Assembly (NCBI RefSeq): GCF_010091925.1
Contig: NZ_WVID01000012.1
Coordinates: forward strand, 212,506-276,505
Length of the DNA: 64,000 bases
Direction of reading: 5' to 3'
From: Nostoc sp. B(2019)
Lineage (GTDB): Bacteria; Cyanobacteriota; Cyanobacteriia; Cyanobacteriales; Nostocaceae
In this document: positions 1 to 7,215 of the stretch, in pieces
How the letters are laid out: every line of letters starts with the position of its first letter
Numbering within the stretch: position 1 is the stretch's first letter
Made by a program: the position numbers and the translations under genes
Notes under the pieces: generated by a model
What the model saw: the letters and a program-made list of their open reading frames with translations, nothing else
Database searches by the model: none
What the model was told of the DNA's origin: nothing

Positions 1-559
1 GAACTTGTTTTTGCAGAGCATCTATTAAATTCTTATTCATAGCCAAAGTCTTTGTATAAGCTTGGTCAAATTTTTTGACTAGCTCTGCCGGAGTCTGAGG
101 ATTTCCACTTCCAGCTTCGTTTGCCATAGCAGCTGCCACTTCCTGCCACTGCATAACTCCTTGACTACCAGTTTTGCTCAGACTATCTGCTAAGGTTCGC
201 TGGAATTGGTACTTAATTAGATTTAAATCTGTATAATTATTGACACCTGCATAAACGAAAAAAGCACCACCCTCGCGTTCTAGCCGATGGCGAATGCGGC
301 TGAGAAGGTGGGTTTTACCAACTCCTTGTTGTGCAGTTATAGCAATTGAAGTCACTTTATCTTGGCTAGATTGACTTGTTCGTACTAGTTGAATTGCCTG
401 AAAAACTGCATCAGAAGCATGGGCGTTTAAAGTAGGTATGTCAGGGAAATTCTTCCCCCATATATCTTGTTCTTTGACAATACCGGCGTTAGTAAATGGA
501 TTGTGACTTTGAATGGCAGCGTTTACAGCTTCTATGGGAGAAACAGGGATATTTGTCAT
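1..559 (-). CDS. P-loop ATPase, N-terminal part only (runs off the window)
   Basis: The minus strand reads open from an ATG at 557-559 to the window edge, about 186 residues, starting MTNIPVSPIEAVNAA. Near residue 95 is a Walker A-like loop, ITAQQGVGKTHLLSRI, followed by a second predicted strand (GGAFFVYAG), as in AAA+/STAND-type NTPases that act on DNA or in regulation. The rest of the protein, including Walker B and any effector domain, lies outside the window. A minus-strand gene for a small winged-helix-like protein ends 50 bp upstream, so the two probably form one operon. The pairing recalls the ATPases of large anti-phage or DNA-processing systems, but I could not place it in a named family. 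Function is open. Confidence 0.75.
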   Translation of the reverse strand, partial: MTNIPVSPIEAVNAAIQSHNPFTNAGIVKEQDIWGKNFPDIPTLNAHASDAVFQAIQLVRTSQSSQDKVTSIAITAQQGVGKTHLLSRIRHRLEREGGAFFVYAGVNNYTDLNLIKYQFQRTLADSLSKTGSQGVMQWQEVAAAMANEAGSGNPQTPAELVKKFDQAYTKTLAMNKNLIDALQKQV

Positions 560-609
560 AGTGATTCTATATAGTGTGAGGAACTACAAGGGCATTCGTG
601 GCAATCTGA

Positions 610-1269
610 TTAAATCAATCGCTTGGCATAAGAACGCAATCCTGCTCCAGGGATGGTGATTGAATCTTCGCGTTTATCATGAGTCAAGTCTGGTATTTCT
701 CCCGCAATTAGTTGGAAAATGTCCTTCTCCTGTATCTCCAGTAGCCATTCATTGAAATCTTCACGACTTACCCGATCGCCTATTTCTCTCCTAATACGAT
801 AAATTGGCACTAGATCATTCAAATTGTAGTTTTGGTTAAGCTTGTCGTATACTTCCAGCGTCACTGATTTAAACTCGTCGTAAGATGCGATCGCCCCACC
901 TTTAACCCCATTAACTGGGACATCTGCACTAGTTAACGCAACATCTATCTGACTAATCCACTTCACCAATGCATTCGCCGCCCAAGTTCCGACAATCGTT
1001 CCTTCAAACTTAAAATCACCACTTCTCAAACCATCACTCAATACTTCTAAACCCTTGGGAGATGTCAGAGAGTATCCTTTTTTGGAAATTGCGATCGCTC
1101 CTTGTGCCTGTAATTCCTCGAATATACTTTGATAATCTGCTACCTTCTTGGCCTTGGATACAATGCGTTTAGTGAGTTGACCTTTCATTACTTCCTGCTG
1201 CGTTCCTCCCAAATCCCACAAAGCCAAAAGCAGACGAGTTCTAGTTTGGGCTGCGTTTTTTGATGTCAT
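610..1269 (-). CDS. hypothetical protein with winged-helix-like N-terminus
   Basis: 219 residues starting MTSKNAAQTRTRLLLALWDL. The first ~80 residues alternate helices with a strand pair around AIAISKKGYSLTSPKGLEVL, which looks like a winged helix-turn-helix. The C-terminal third (LVPIYRIRREIGDRVSREDF, then a short helix and a strand) looks like a second small helical or wing-containing domain. There is no signal peptide or membrane segment. The stop lies 50 bp before the ATPase gene on the same strand, so co-transcription is likely and this may be the DNA-binding or adaptor partner of that ATPase. The family is not recognised. A HIP1-type GCGATCGC lies inside the gene, so base composition is not obviously foreign. 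Confidence 0.7.
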   Translation of the reverse strand: MTSKNAAQTRTRLLLALWDLGGTQQEVMKGQLTKRIVSKAKKVADYQSIFEELQAQGAIAISKKGYSLTSPKGLEVLSDGLRSGDFKFEGTIVGTWAANALVKWISQIDVALTSADVPVNGVKGGAIASYDEFKSVTLEVYDKLNQNYNLNDLVPIYRIRREIGDRVSREDFNEWLLEIQEKDIFQLIAGEIPDLTHDKREDSITIPGAGLRSYAKRLI

Positions 1270-1760
1270 GTTGAGTGTATTTTTTGACAGAGATAATTAT
1301 AGTAACTGTATCTTTTTAAGTAATTTAGCACAAAACAATAACCGCAAAATTGCTGAATATTAGTACGTTTTTGCTATATTTCTTCATAAAAATAGAGAAC
1401 ACTGTGAATTCAGTGTTTTTTATGTAAATAAATTAGTAAAAGTTTATTTCAATACAATTTCAATCCCATCACATTCCAAGTGTCATACAAGAAATACGTA
1501 TAAAATTTATGCAATCTGTTAAGTGCTCAAGAGTATTGTTGCCTAATTAGCAAATATGTTTCTTTGGGAGGAAAACAGTTTATCTCAAAGGCGGGATGGA
1601 AAAATTGAAAAATTCAATCATCATGACACTGAAAACAAAAAGCTGTGTTGTTGTCAATAAGCGGTGTATGTTCTTTTAATTCCAGCCAAAATAACAGTCA
1701 TTCCAACTCTGTATTTGCAACAGCAAGGCTTTTAGAAAACGCAGGTGATGACGAAATACG
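1270..1760. other. 491-bp intergenic region between divergent genes
   Basis: AT-rich spacer between the minus-strand winged-helix gene and the plus-strand lipoprotein gene; both promoters should lie here. It holds one clear hairpin (1398-1417) and a 34-codon plus-strand reading frame (1556-1660) that I do not accept as a gene. No RNA gene recognised. Confidence 0.6.
1398..1417 (+). terminator. hairpin followed by T run (terminator-like)
   Basis: Perfect 7-bp stem AACACTG/CAGTGTT with a six-base loop, directly followed by Ts on the plus strand. No plus-strand gene ends just upstream, so it may serve an unseen small transcript, or be an operator in the divergent promoter region. Confidence 0.35.
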
Positions 1761-2255
1761 ATGAACACAATCTATAGAGAACGTAAAATAGTTTCGCGTC
1801 TACTGGCAGTGCTGCTTTCAGCATTGCTAACAGTGCCTTTGCTGAGTAGCTGCGGAGGAGGTTCCCGAACTGCTACGCCACCGCCACCTGTTGACGATAC
1901 CATTGGCAGAAATGTGAGTAATCGTGTTCCTGTAAACCAACCCGAAGCGAAAAAGGGCTTGTCTACAGGCCAAAAAGTGGCGATTTTGGCGGGAGCCGCA
2001 GGACTATACTATCTCTACAACAAACATAAGAATGCTCAAGGAGAAGGAGCAGAGGGCAAGTATTACCTTTCTAAGAACGGGCGTGTATATTACCGCGATG
2101 CTGAACACCGCGCTCACTGGGTAACTCCACCACGAGAAGGCATTCGAGTTCCGGAATCTGAGGCGCAACAGTATCGGGACTTCCAAGGCTATAACGGGCG
2201 TTCCACAGGTCGCGATCTAAGTGGCATAGCTTCAAGCGCAGCGCCGGCACTTTAA
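1761..2255 (+). CDS. putative lipoprotein with Gly/Tyr-rich tail
   Basis: 164 residues. The N-terminus is basic (MNTIYRERKIVSRLL), followed by a hydrophobic stretch and the lipobox LLSSC, so it is probably lipidated at Cys 31 and exported. A Pro-rich linker follows. A short hydrophobic segment (VAILAGAAGLYYLYNKHKN) may be a membrane segment or amyloid-like patch, and then comes a Tyr-rich region (KYYLSKNGRVYYRDAEHRAH) resembling cyanobacterial periplasmic proteins of unknown function. The next gene starts 95 bp downstream on the same strand. No catalytic motif is visible, so function is unknown. Confidence 0.75.
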   Translation: MNTIYRERKIVSRLLAVLLSALLTVPLLSSCGGGSRTATPPPPVDDTIGRNVSNRVPVNQPEAKKGLSTGQKVAILAGAAGLYYLYNKHKNAQGEGAEGKYYLSKNGRVYYRDAEHRAHWVTPPREGIRVPESEAQQYRDFQGYNGRSTGRDLSGIASSAAPAL

Positions 2256-2350
2256 ATAAGTAAAGCGTGTGTGTAAATGCAAAGCGACTTCCCAGAGGAT
2301 AACGCCGATCGCGCACGTGGTACACATGAAATTAAATCAGGTGATTAATC

Positions 2351-2683
2351 ATGGTAGATGACTTTTTGCGAAAGGCGAAGGATTTTCTCTTGGGGTCGAA
2401 CGGTGATCAAGCTGAGCAAGATGCCGAATATCGCGATCGCCAGGTACGTCCAGCCAGCGAAGACCCTTATGGCGACCCAGCAGACCAGGACTATTACGGC
2501 AATGTTCGCCCAGCTAGCGAAGACCCTTATGGTGATCCAGCAGACCTGGGAGCTTATGGCGACCTCACACCAGCCAGCGAAGACCCTTATGGCGACCCAG
2601 CAGACCAGGAATATTTCGGCGATGTTCGCCCAGCTAGCGAAGACCCCTATGGCGACCCGGCTGATCAGGATTACCGCCGTTAA
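2351..2683 (+). CDS. acidic protein built of four 20-residue repeats
   Basis: 110 residues. The first ~30 form an amphipathic helix (MVDDFLRKAKDFLLG) and an acidic linker. The remainder is four copies of a 20-residue unit with invariant core PASEDPYGDPAD and a variable tail (QDYYGNV, LGAYGDL, QEYFGDV, QDYRR). The protein is strongly acidic and predicted disordered, with no signal peptide. A second frame is open across the same bases (2358-2693), but the repeat phase and the start upstream of the repeats favour this frame. A terminator follows. The Asp/Pro/Tyr pattern suggests metal binding or a flexible scaffold, which is inference only. Confidence 0.75.
   Translation: MVDDFLRKAKDFLLGSNGDQAEQDAEYRDRQVRPASEDPYGDPADQDYYGNVRPASEDPYGDPADLGAYGDLTPASEDPYGDPADQEYFGDVRPASEDPYGDPADQDYRR
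2444..2683 (+). repeat. four 60-bp tandem repeats inside a coding region
   Basis: Units start at 2444, 2504, 2564 and 2624. They share a nearly constant core (gccagcgaagacccttatgg) and diverge in the last ~20 bases. Units 1 and 3 resemble each other more than their neighbours do, as do units 2 and 4, which suggests duplication of a two-unit block. Confidence 0.85.
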
Positions 2684-2732
2684 GCATAACTAATATGTTT
2701 TTGACATGGGGATAAATTGTGGAATAACAAAG

Positions 2733-2770
2733 AAGGCAGTAGATTTTTAAACTACTGCCTTTTGTTTTTG
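2733..2770 (+). terminator. rho-independent terminator after the repeat protein
   Basis: Ten-bp perfect stem AAGGCAGTAG/CTACTGCCTT, nine-base loop, then TTTGTTTTT on the plus strand. It also lies just beyond the 3' end of mdh on the minus strand and could act in both directions. Confidence 0.85.
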
Positions 2771-2796
2771 CTGAATAAATTGAGGTTGCCCAAAAT

Positions 2797-3771
2797 TCAA
2801 ATGTTGCTACCCAAAATTTCCTGCGCTCGGTCTATATTTTTACGCACAGATTGAGCCGAAGCCTGCAAAGCTGCTTTTTCCCCATCAGTGAGATTCAATT
2901 GCAATACACTCTCAATCCCACCACATCCCAACCGACAGGGAACGCCAATCACAATGTCTGCTAATTCGTATTCACCTTGCAGATACGCCGCCACAGGCAA
3001 CAATCGTGACTGATTCAGCAAAATCGATTCCACCATCACACTTGTGGCGGATGCTGGTGCAAAAAAAGCACCACCAGTCTGCATCAATTCCACAATTTCT
3101 GCACCACCGTTACGGGTTCTCTCTACTAACCGTTCAATTGTGGGTGCATCTAATAATTCTGTGATGGGAATGCCGTTGACAGTAGCATAACGGGACAAGG
3201 GAACCATCAAATCGCCGTGGCTACCCAATACCATCGCCTTGACATCGGCAGGCAAAACCCCCAATTCTAAGGCAATGAAAGTTTCAAAGCGAGCCGAGTC
3301 TAACACACCAGCCATGCCCATAATGCGATCGCGTGGTAAACCGGTTGTTTGCCAAGCTAAATAAGTCATCACATCCAAGGGATTAGTAACGACAATAAAA
3401 ATGGCATTAGGAGAGTGGGCGATCGCTTGCTTCGCTGCTTCCACTACAATCTTGGCATTGGTTTTCAGCAAGTCATCCCGACTCATACCTGGCTTGCGAG
3501 GAATTCCGGCAGTAATCACCACAATTTGAGAACCAGATGTATCAGCATAGTTGTTTGTGCCGATAATCTGGCGATTATGTAGTTCAATTCCCTTAGCCTC
3601 AGTCAAATCTAAGGCTAGTCCTTGAGGCATTCCCTCGACGATATCCAGTAAAACTACATCTGCCAGGTTTTTCTCCGCAATGCGTTGGGCTAGGGTGCTA
3701 CCAACTCTACCCGCACCAACGATGGTGACACGAGGTAAATTACACACAATTGAGGAGGTAGAAGAAGACAT
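2797..3771 (-). CDS. mdh: malate dehydrogenase (LDH-like type)
   Basis: 324 residues. NAD-binding GAGRVGS lies near residue 20, the catalytic loop ITAGIPRKPGMSRDDLL near 90, VTNPLDVMTYL near 130, the Arg-containing MAGVLDSARF near 155, and the catalytic His in LGSHGDLMV near 185. The substrate loop carries Arg (PRKPGMSR) rather than the Gln of lactate dehydrogenases, so malate/oxaloacetate is the expected substrate pair with NAD. The length is normal for the family. It is cytosolic and links the partial TCA cycle to NADH. It is transcribed alone; the start ATG is followed by a short Ser/Thr-rich extension (MSSSTSSIV) before the first strand. Confidence 0.93.
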   Translation of the reverse strand: MSSSTSSIVCNLPRVTIVGAGRVGSTLAQRIAEKNLADVVLLDIVEGMPQGLALDLTEAKGIELHNRQIIGTNNYADTSGSQIVVITAGIPRKPGMSRDDLLKTNAKIVVEAAKQAIAHSPNAIFIVVTNPLDVMTYLAWQTTGLPRDRIMGMAGVLDSARFETFIALELGVLPADVKAMVLGSHGDLMVPLSRYATVNGIPITELLDAPTIERLVERTRNGGAEIVELMQTGGAFFAPASATSVMVESILLNQSRLLPVAAYLQGEYELADIVIGVPCRLGCGGIESVLQLNLTDGEKAALQASAQSVRKNIDRAQEILGSNI

Positions 3772-4102
3772 AATTGGGGTGTAGAGTGCGATCTGTATGA
3801 AACCTGCAAAAGCAAGTTTTGTTTGTGTAGCTTCAGATTGAAGTCGGAAAGCGTCTTGTTAAGATAATGCGCTTTTAAATTGCACATTTACTTATGTACT
3901 CCTCCAGGGAAGCAAGCTACAAAGCAGCGTCAACATAGGAGAAGGTCATCAACAGTCAAGGGCCAAAGAGCAGTAGACTTTTGACCCTTGTACGGACGCG
4001 TAGACGCTCAAAGAGCGGCTTCTCGTAAAAGTATAATCGCGTCTCTACTCTTGACTCTTGACAGCCATAAGGCATAATTACACAAATTAAATGAGTAACA
4101 GC
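3772..4102. other. 331-bp intergenic region
   Basis: Spacer between mdh (upstream side) and the 3' end of ndhO. It holds the dispersed repeat at 3981-4062 and otherwise nothing recognisable. Confidence 0.6.
3981..4062 (-). repeat. dispersed ~72-82-bp repeat, copy A (inverted relative to copy B at 5829)
   Basis: Read on the minus strand, this segment matches 5829-5900 almost base for base: a GACGCGATTATACT block, a TTACGAGAAGCCGCTCT block, then GCGTCTACGCGTC. It is bordered by TTGACTC-type heptamer runs. Confidence 0.85.
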
Positions 4103-4318
4103 TTATTTAAATTCTTCGAGTTGATCTAGACGTAACCAAACGTTTGGTGTTGGCACTTTCCCGAACTTAACAAGAGCGTAATCACCTTTGACATCGACAA
4201 TTTCGCCTTTAGTATCAAACAAATAGGAAGGAAAGCGTGTATCACTAGCTTTTGCTTCCAGACTGTTTTCCAATTTATCGCGGACAGCGCGAACCATATC
4301 TCCTCTTTTGACTGCCAT
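4103..4318 (-). CDS. ndhO: NAD(P)H-quinone oxidoreductase subunit O
   Basis: 71 residues starting [20 protein letters not shown] and ending [11 protein letters not shown], the standard length and conserved ends of NdhO. It is a small cyanobacterial/plant-specific subunit of the thylakoid NDH-1 complex, used in cyclic electron flow and respiration. The fold is a small SH3-like barrel ([17 protein letters not shown]). There are no membrane segments, consistent with a peripheral stromal-side subunit. It lies between mutM and mdh on the same strand, and the gaps suggest its own promoter. Confidence 0.95.
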   Translation of the reverse strand: MAVKRGDMVRAVRDKLENSLEAKASDTRFPSYLFDTKGEIVDVKGDYALVKFGKVPTPNVWLRLDQLEEFK

Positions 4319-4421
4319 GAGTTCCCCCTCAAGTTTGTAACTTGTTTTATTCAGGATTTTAGCTTGCGCTCAGGGACAAAGGCACAAAGTAATTAGAAGA
4401 GGGGAAAATTGGGAAACAAAA

Positions 4422-5264
4422 CTAACGCTGACACTGGGGGCAAAAGTGACTGGATCTTCCAGCTAACCTAATCCGCACAATTGCTGTATCACAAACTCGA
4501 CAGGGTTCTCCAGCGCGATTATAAACCCAAGCAACACCGCCATAGTTACCATTTGTACCCTGAACACTGAGAAAATTACTAAAAGTTGTACCACCAGCCT
4601 CAATGCTGGTTTCTAATACCTGAATAATGGCTGTTCGCAAACGCTCAATTTGCTTTAGCTGCAAATCTGTACATAGAGTTTGGGGTAACACTCCACTCTT
4701 GAACAGTGCTTCATCAGCGTAAATATTACCTAATCCCGCCACCACCGACTGATCAAGTAGCGCAGTCTTAATCGGACGGCGGCGGTTTTGGAGTTTGAGA
4801 GCTAGATACTCGACGGTGAATTCGGGTGAAAATGGGTCTGCTGCTAGTTTTGCTAAACCAGTAATGATACTTTCTACAGCAATGCTAGGAGGAACCCACC
4901 ACATTTGACCGAAGGTGCGCTGGTCAACGAAGCGCAATTCTTGGTGATCTCCAAAAAATAATCTGACCCGCGTGTGTTTGTGTAATGGTTCATCTCGATG
5001 CAACCACAGTAGTTGACCAGTCATTCGCAGATGAACTCCTAGCCAGCTAGGTGAGGGAGAGGGGGTGAGTTCTGCTAGGAGATATTTGCCGCGACGATGC
5101 CAGGTAGCAATGGTACTCCCTTTAATTCCAGCAAAAAATTCACCAACAGAAAACGGGTAGGCGATGGTGCGATCAAGCAACACATCTCCACCCGTAATTT
5201 CTTGGTTAAGGGTCAATTGATTTAGACCCCGCCGCACTGTTTCAACTTCAGGCAATTCAGGCAT
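4422..5264 (-). CDS. mutM: formamidopyrimidine-DNA glycosylase
   Basis: 280 residues. The N-terminus PELPEVETVRRGL carries the catalytic Pro 2 and Glu 3 of the Fpg/Nei family. A helix-two-turn-helix region (VVAGLGNIYADEALF) and the C-terminal zinc finger (CRVCDTAIVRIRLAGRSSHF...CPQC) are intact. It excises 8-oxoguanine and opened purines in base excision repair. Around residues 66-75 there is an odd TPSPSPS stretch encoded by a low-complexity G-rich segment (5045-5066), apparently a small in-frame insertion. The gene sits between psaE and ndhO on the same strand. Confidence 0.95.
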   Translation of the reverse strand: MPELPEVETVRRGLNQLTLNQEITGGDVLLDRTIAYPFSVGEFFAGIKGSTIATWHRRGKYLLAELTPSPSPSWLGVHLRMTGQLLWLHRDEPLHKHTRVRLFFGDHQELRFVDQRTFGQMWWVPPSIAVESIITGLAKLAADPFSPEFTVEYLALKLQNRRRPIKTALLDQSVVAGLGNIYADEALFKSGVLPQTLCTDLQLKQIERLRTAIIQVLETSIEAGGTTFSNFLSVQGTNGNYGGVAWVYNRAGEPCRVCDTAIVRIRLAGRSSHFCPQCQR

Positions 5265-5491
5265 TCAAGCTGATTAAGCAAGCAATTTGATGTATTTGGG
5301 AAAGAAGGAATGAGCAAGTATGTAGATACCCTTAAGCAACTTGCCATACTACCAAGAATAAACCGTGAATCCCCACAGGGCGGCTTTTCTGAGAGTAGGG
5401 TAGGCTGGGATAAAGGATGAAAGATCTAAAATTTTCATACTTTATATTCCATACTTGACACTTTCCTTCATCATCCCATTAAACAATCACC

Positions 5492-5719
5492 TTATGACTT
5501 TGCTGCTTCTTTTTTCGGCTTAGCCTTTGGTGCTTCAGTCTCTATTAATTCATCTTGGGCGAAGTTATTGGTATTGATACCAGCGTAATTTACCCTTTCA
5601 AACCGGACAATTACTGGGTATTTGATACCGCTTTGGTCAATAGAAGCCACGGTTCCGACATCCTGAAACCAGTAGGATTCTGGGCGGAGAATACGTACTT
5701 TAGAACCACGTTGAACCAT
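5492..5719 (-). CDS. psaE: photosystem I reaction centre subunit IV
   Basis: 75 residues starting [20 protein letters not shown], with the core [20 protein letters not shown] and [15 protein letters not shown] typical of PsaE. The acidic/basic tail ([14 protein letters not shown]) is usual for cyanobacteria. It is a peripheral subunit on the stromal face of photosystem I that helps ferredoxin docking and cyclic electron flow. The SH3-like fold has no membrane segment. It is probably a single transcription unit, with 228 bp of spacer before mutM. Confidence 0.97.
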   Translation of the reverse strand: MVQRGSKVRILRPESYWFQDVGTVASIDQSGIKYPVIVRFERVNYAGINTNNFAQDELIETEAPKAKPKKEAAKS

Positions 5720-5828
5720 GAGTATTTTCCCTTTTAATTATCAATCGCCAATATATAGGGCTAATTGATTTCACTCTACAACCTGGAGGTGTCAGCAAGA
5801 GGTTTTATTAAGTTATTTGTCTGACTGG

Positions 5829-5900
5829 TCAAGAGAGACGCGATTATACTCTTACGAGAAGCCGCTCTCCGAGCGTCTACGCGTCTGTACAGGAGTCAAG
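5829..5900 (+). repeat. dispersed ~72-bp repeat, copy B
   Basis: Near-identical inverted partner of 3981-4062. Together the two copies flank ndhO-mutM-psaE. It is followed immediately by the GTAGAGACG palindrome. Confidence 0.85.
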
Positions 5901-5901
5901 A

Positions 5902-5929
5902 GTAGAGACGCGATTAATCGCGTCTCTAC
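5902..5929. repeat. GTAGAGACG palindromic element
   Basis: Perfect 28-bp inverted repeat, GTAGAGACGCGATT/AATCGCGTCTCTAC. The same family occurs at 14244, 15787, 31304, 47362 and 63942. Confidence 0.9.
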
Positions 5930-6057
5930 AAGGGTCAAGAGTTATAAACTCTCCTCTACTTCTCTCTCAAATGTCAAATATAAAAAACTGTCAGATACAT
6001 CTTGACAGAGTACATACAATCGTGTACCTTCGACGCAAATAGTACTTTTACTCAATA

Positions 6058-6642
6058 TTATGCTTTGCTCAACACAAACACACTCCCCTCATTACCTCTG
6101 CCAATCCGCAGATTGTTATCTATATAAGTAATGTCTAACCAGCCCTGTTGTTTATCGCTGTTTAAGGCGGCATCAATGGCCGGAAATTTTTTACCATTTT
6201 CAATTTCTTGGATAAAAGTTGCCGGAGAATTGTATCCTATTAAACGTTGTAATCCGACAATAGACCGCTCAAATTTCACCTGGACGCGACGACCTGAAAC
6301 TGGCTCAAATTTGGCAGCAACGCTGACTAATCCTTCAAGATAGGGTAAGCCATAAATCTCAGCTATGTTGTAGACGCTGGTAGTCTCTACCCGAATACAC
6401 TGATAAATTTGACCAAGTTTGCACAAAGGTACGCGATCTAGGTTTAACAGACCCTTGCTAGTGGTGTATAGTAATCGCCAATCGCCATCTAGTAAATTAC
6501 TAGCTTCCACCGGACGTGGTGTAGGGTTAAGGTCTTCCAAATTAGCGATCGCAGCTAAGATAGCTTGTTTCTGTTGCTCAGTTGCAAGTATTCCGCGATT
6601 TGTCCCCGCGATCGCATCCATAAGAGCCGTTTTTCCAATCAT
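6058..6642 (-). CDS. PAP/fibrillin (plastid-lipid-associated) family protein
   Basis: 194 residues. The family pattern is clear: an N-terminal helix (IGKTALMDAIAGTNRGI), LLDGDWRLLYTTSKGLLNL, a central strand-rich lipocalin-like core, and the closing GWLDITYIDNNLRIGRGNEGSVFVLSK. In cyanobacteria and plastids these proteins associate with thylakoid membranes and plastoglobule-type lipid and help protect photosystem II under stress. No signal peptide or membrane segment is seen, so it is probably a peripheral cytosolic/thylakoid protein. It is monocistronic on the minus strand. The ligand is unknown. Confidence 0.88.
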   Translation of the reverse strand: MIGKTALMDAIAGTNRGILATEQQKQAILAAIANLEDLNPTPRPVEASNLLDGDWRLLYTTSKGLLNLDRVPLCKLGQIYQCIRVETTSVYNIAEIYGLPYLEGLVSVAAKFEPVSGRRVQVKFERSIVGLQRLIGYNSPATFIQEIENGKKFPAIDAALNSDKQQGWLDITYIDNNLRIGRGNEGSVFVLSKA

Positions 6643-6710
6643 TGTTTTTCACCTTAAAAATCATTCACTTTCAATTAGCATGAACAAGATATTAATGTCT
6701 CCTGTATAGA

Positions 6711-6753
6711 GCCGTACAAATCACTAAAAACCGCCATCCGTTTGGCATACGGC
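6711..6753. other. two-stem inverted repeat upstream of PAP/fibrillin and DUF3134 genes
   Basis: Outer stem GCCGTA/TACGGC (6711-6716 with 6748-6753) encloses an inner GCCA/TGGC hairpin (6733-6746). It lies in the divergent promoter region. It could be a cruciform operator or a leader structure; no family recognised. Confidence 0.3.
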
Positions 6754-6896
6754 TATTAAATAAAAAATTTCTATCCTATTGCGGATTTCTAAACTAACCA
6801 GTTGAATGAATAACTAAATTAGCCCGTATCAAGTGATAGACTCTAAATGTCAAGTTACCTAAACCTTTTGGTCAACCTTTTCCTGTCCTCGTCGAT

Positions 6897-7136
6897 ATGC
6901 TGAATTCTCCATTACGTGAAGAACCCCGTAACCAGCGAGCTGCTGTAATTCCATTAAAACAAGAGTCCTCCATCTTGGATTGGTTGCAATCCGGCGGTCG
7001 TCTTATCTCGCGTGACGTTCACGAACCGGATTTTCTGGATGACGAAGAAGAAATAGAGTCGCTAATGAGTGTAGAAGATGGTATTGGCGACTATGATCTT
7101 GATGATGATGACGATATAGGTATCGCTGAAGATTAG
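6897..7136 (+). CDS. DUF3134 family protein
   Basis: 79 residues starting MLNSPLREEPRNQRAAVIPL, followed by SSILDWLQSGGRLISRDV and a highly acidic tail (DYDLDDDDDIGIAED). The sequence matches my knowledge of DUF3134, a short, strictly cyanobacterial family of unknown function. There is no signal peptide or membrane segment; the tail is probably disordered. It sits 79 bp upstream of mraY on the same strand, so co-transcription with cell-wall synthesis is possible. Confidence 0.85.
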   Translation: MLNSPLREEPRNQRAAVIPLKQESSILDWLQSGGRLISRDVHEPDFLDDEEEIESLMSVEDGIGDYDLDDDDDIGIAED

Positions 7137-7215
7137 CCTTTTCAATCTGGGGACTTGGTGGTATCCCTAGTCCCTGGTATTCAGTTTTGTAAGTGTGGAG
7201 TGAAGGGAAATTTCT

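Larger units (their letters stand above)
5720..6057. other. 338-bp intergenic region with psaE promoter and repeats
   Basis: Contains the psaE upstream region on the minus strand, copy B of the dispersed repeat (5829-5900) and a perfect 28-bp palindrome (5902-5929). A 62-codon reading frame across the repeats is not a gene. Confidence 0.6.

Noticed and set aside
1556..1660. 34-codon plus-strand frame ending in CCCQ
   Set aside because: No Shine-Dalgarno, no family match, and AT-rich composition; chance frame.
2358..2693. Second open frame across the 60-bp repeats
   Set aside because: Tandem repeats divisible by three keep all frames open; this frame starts just inside the real one and shows no sensible composition.
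5817..6005. 62-codon frame downstream of psaE
   Set aside because: Made entirely of dispersed repeats.
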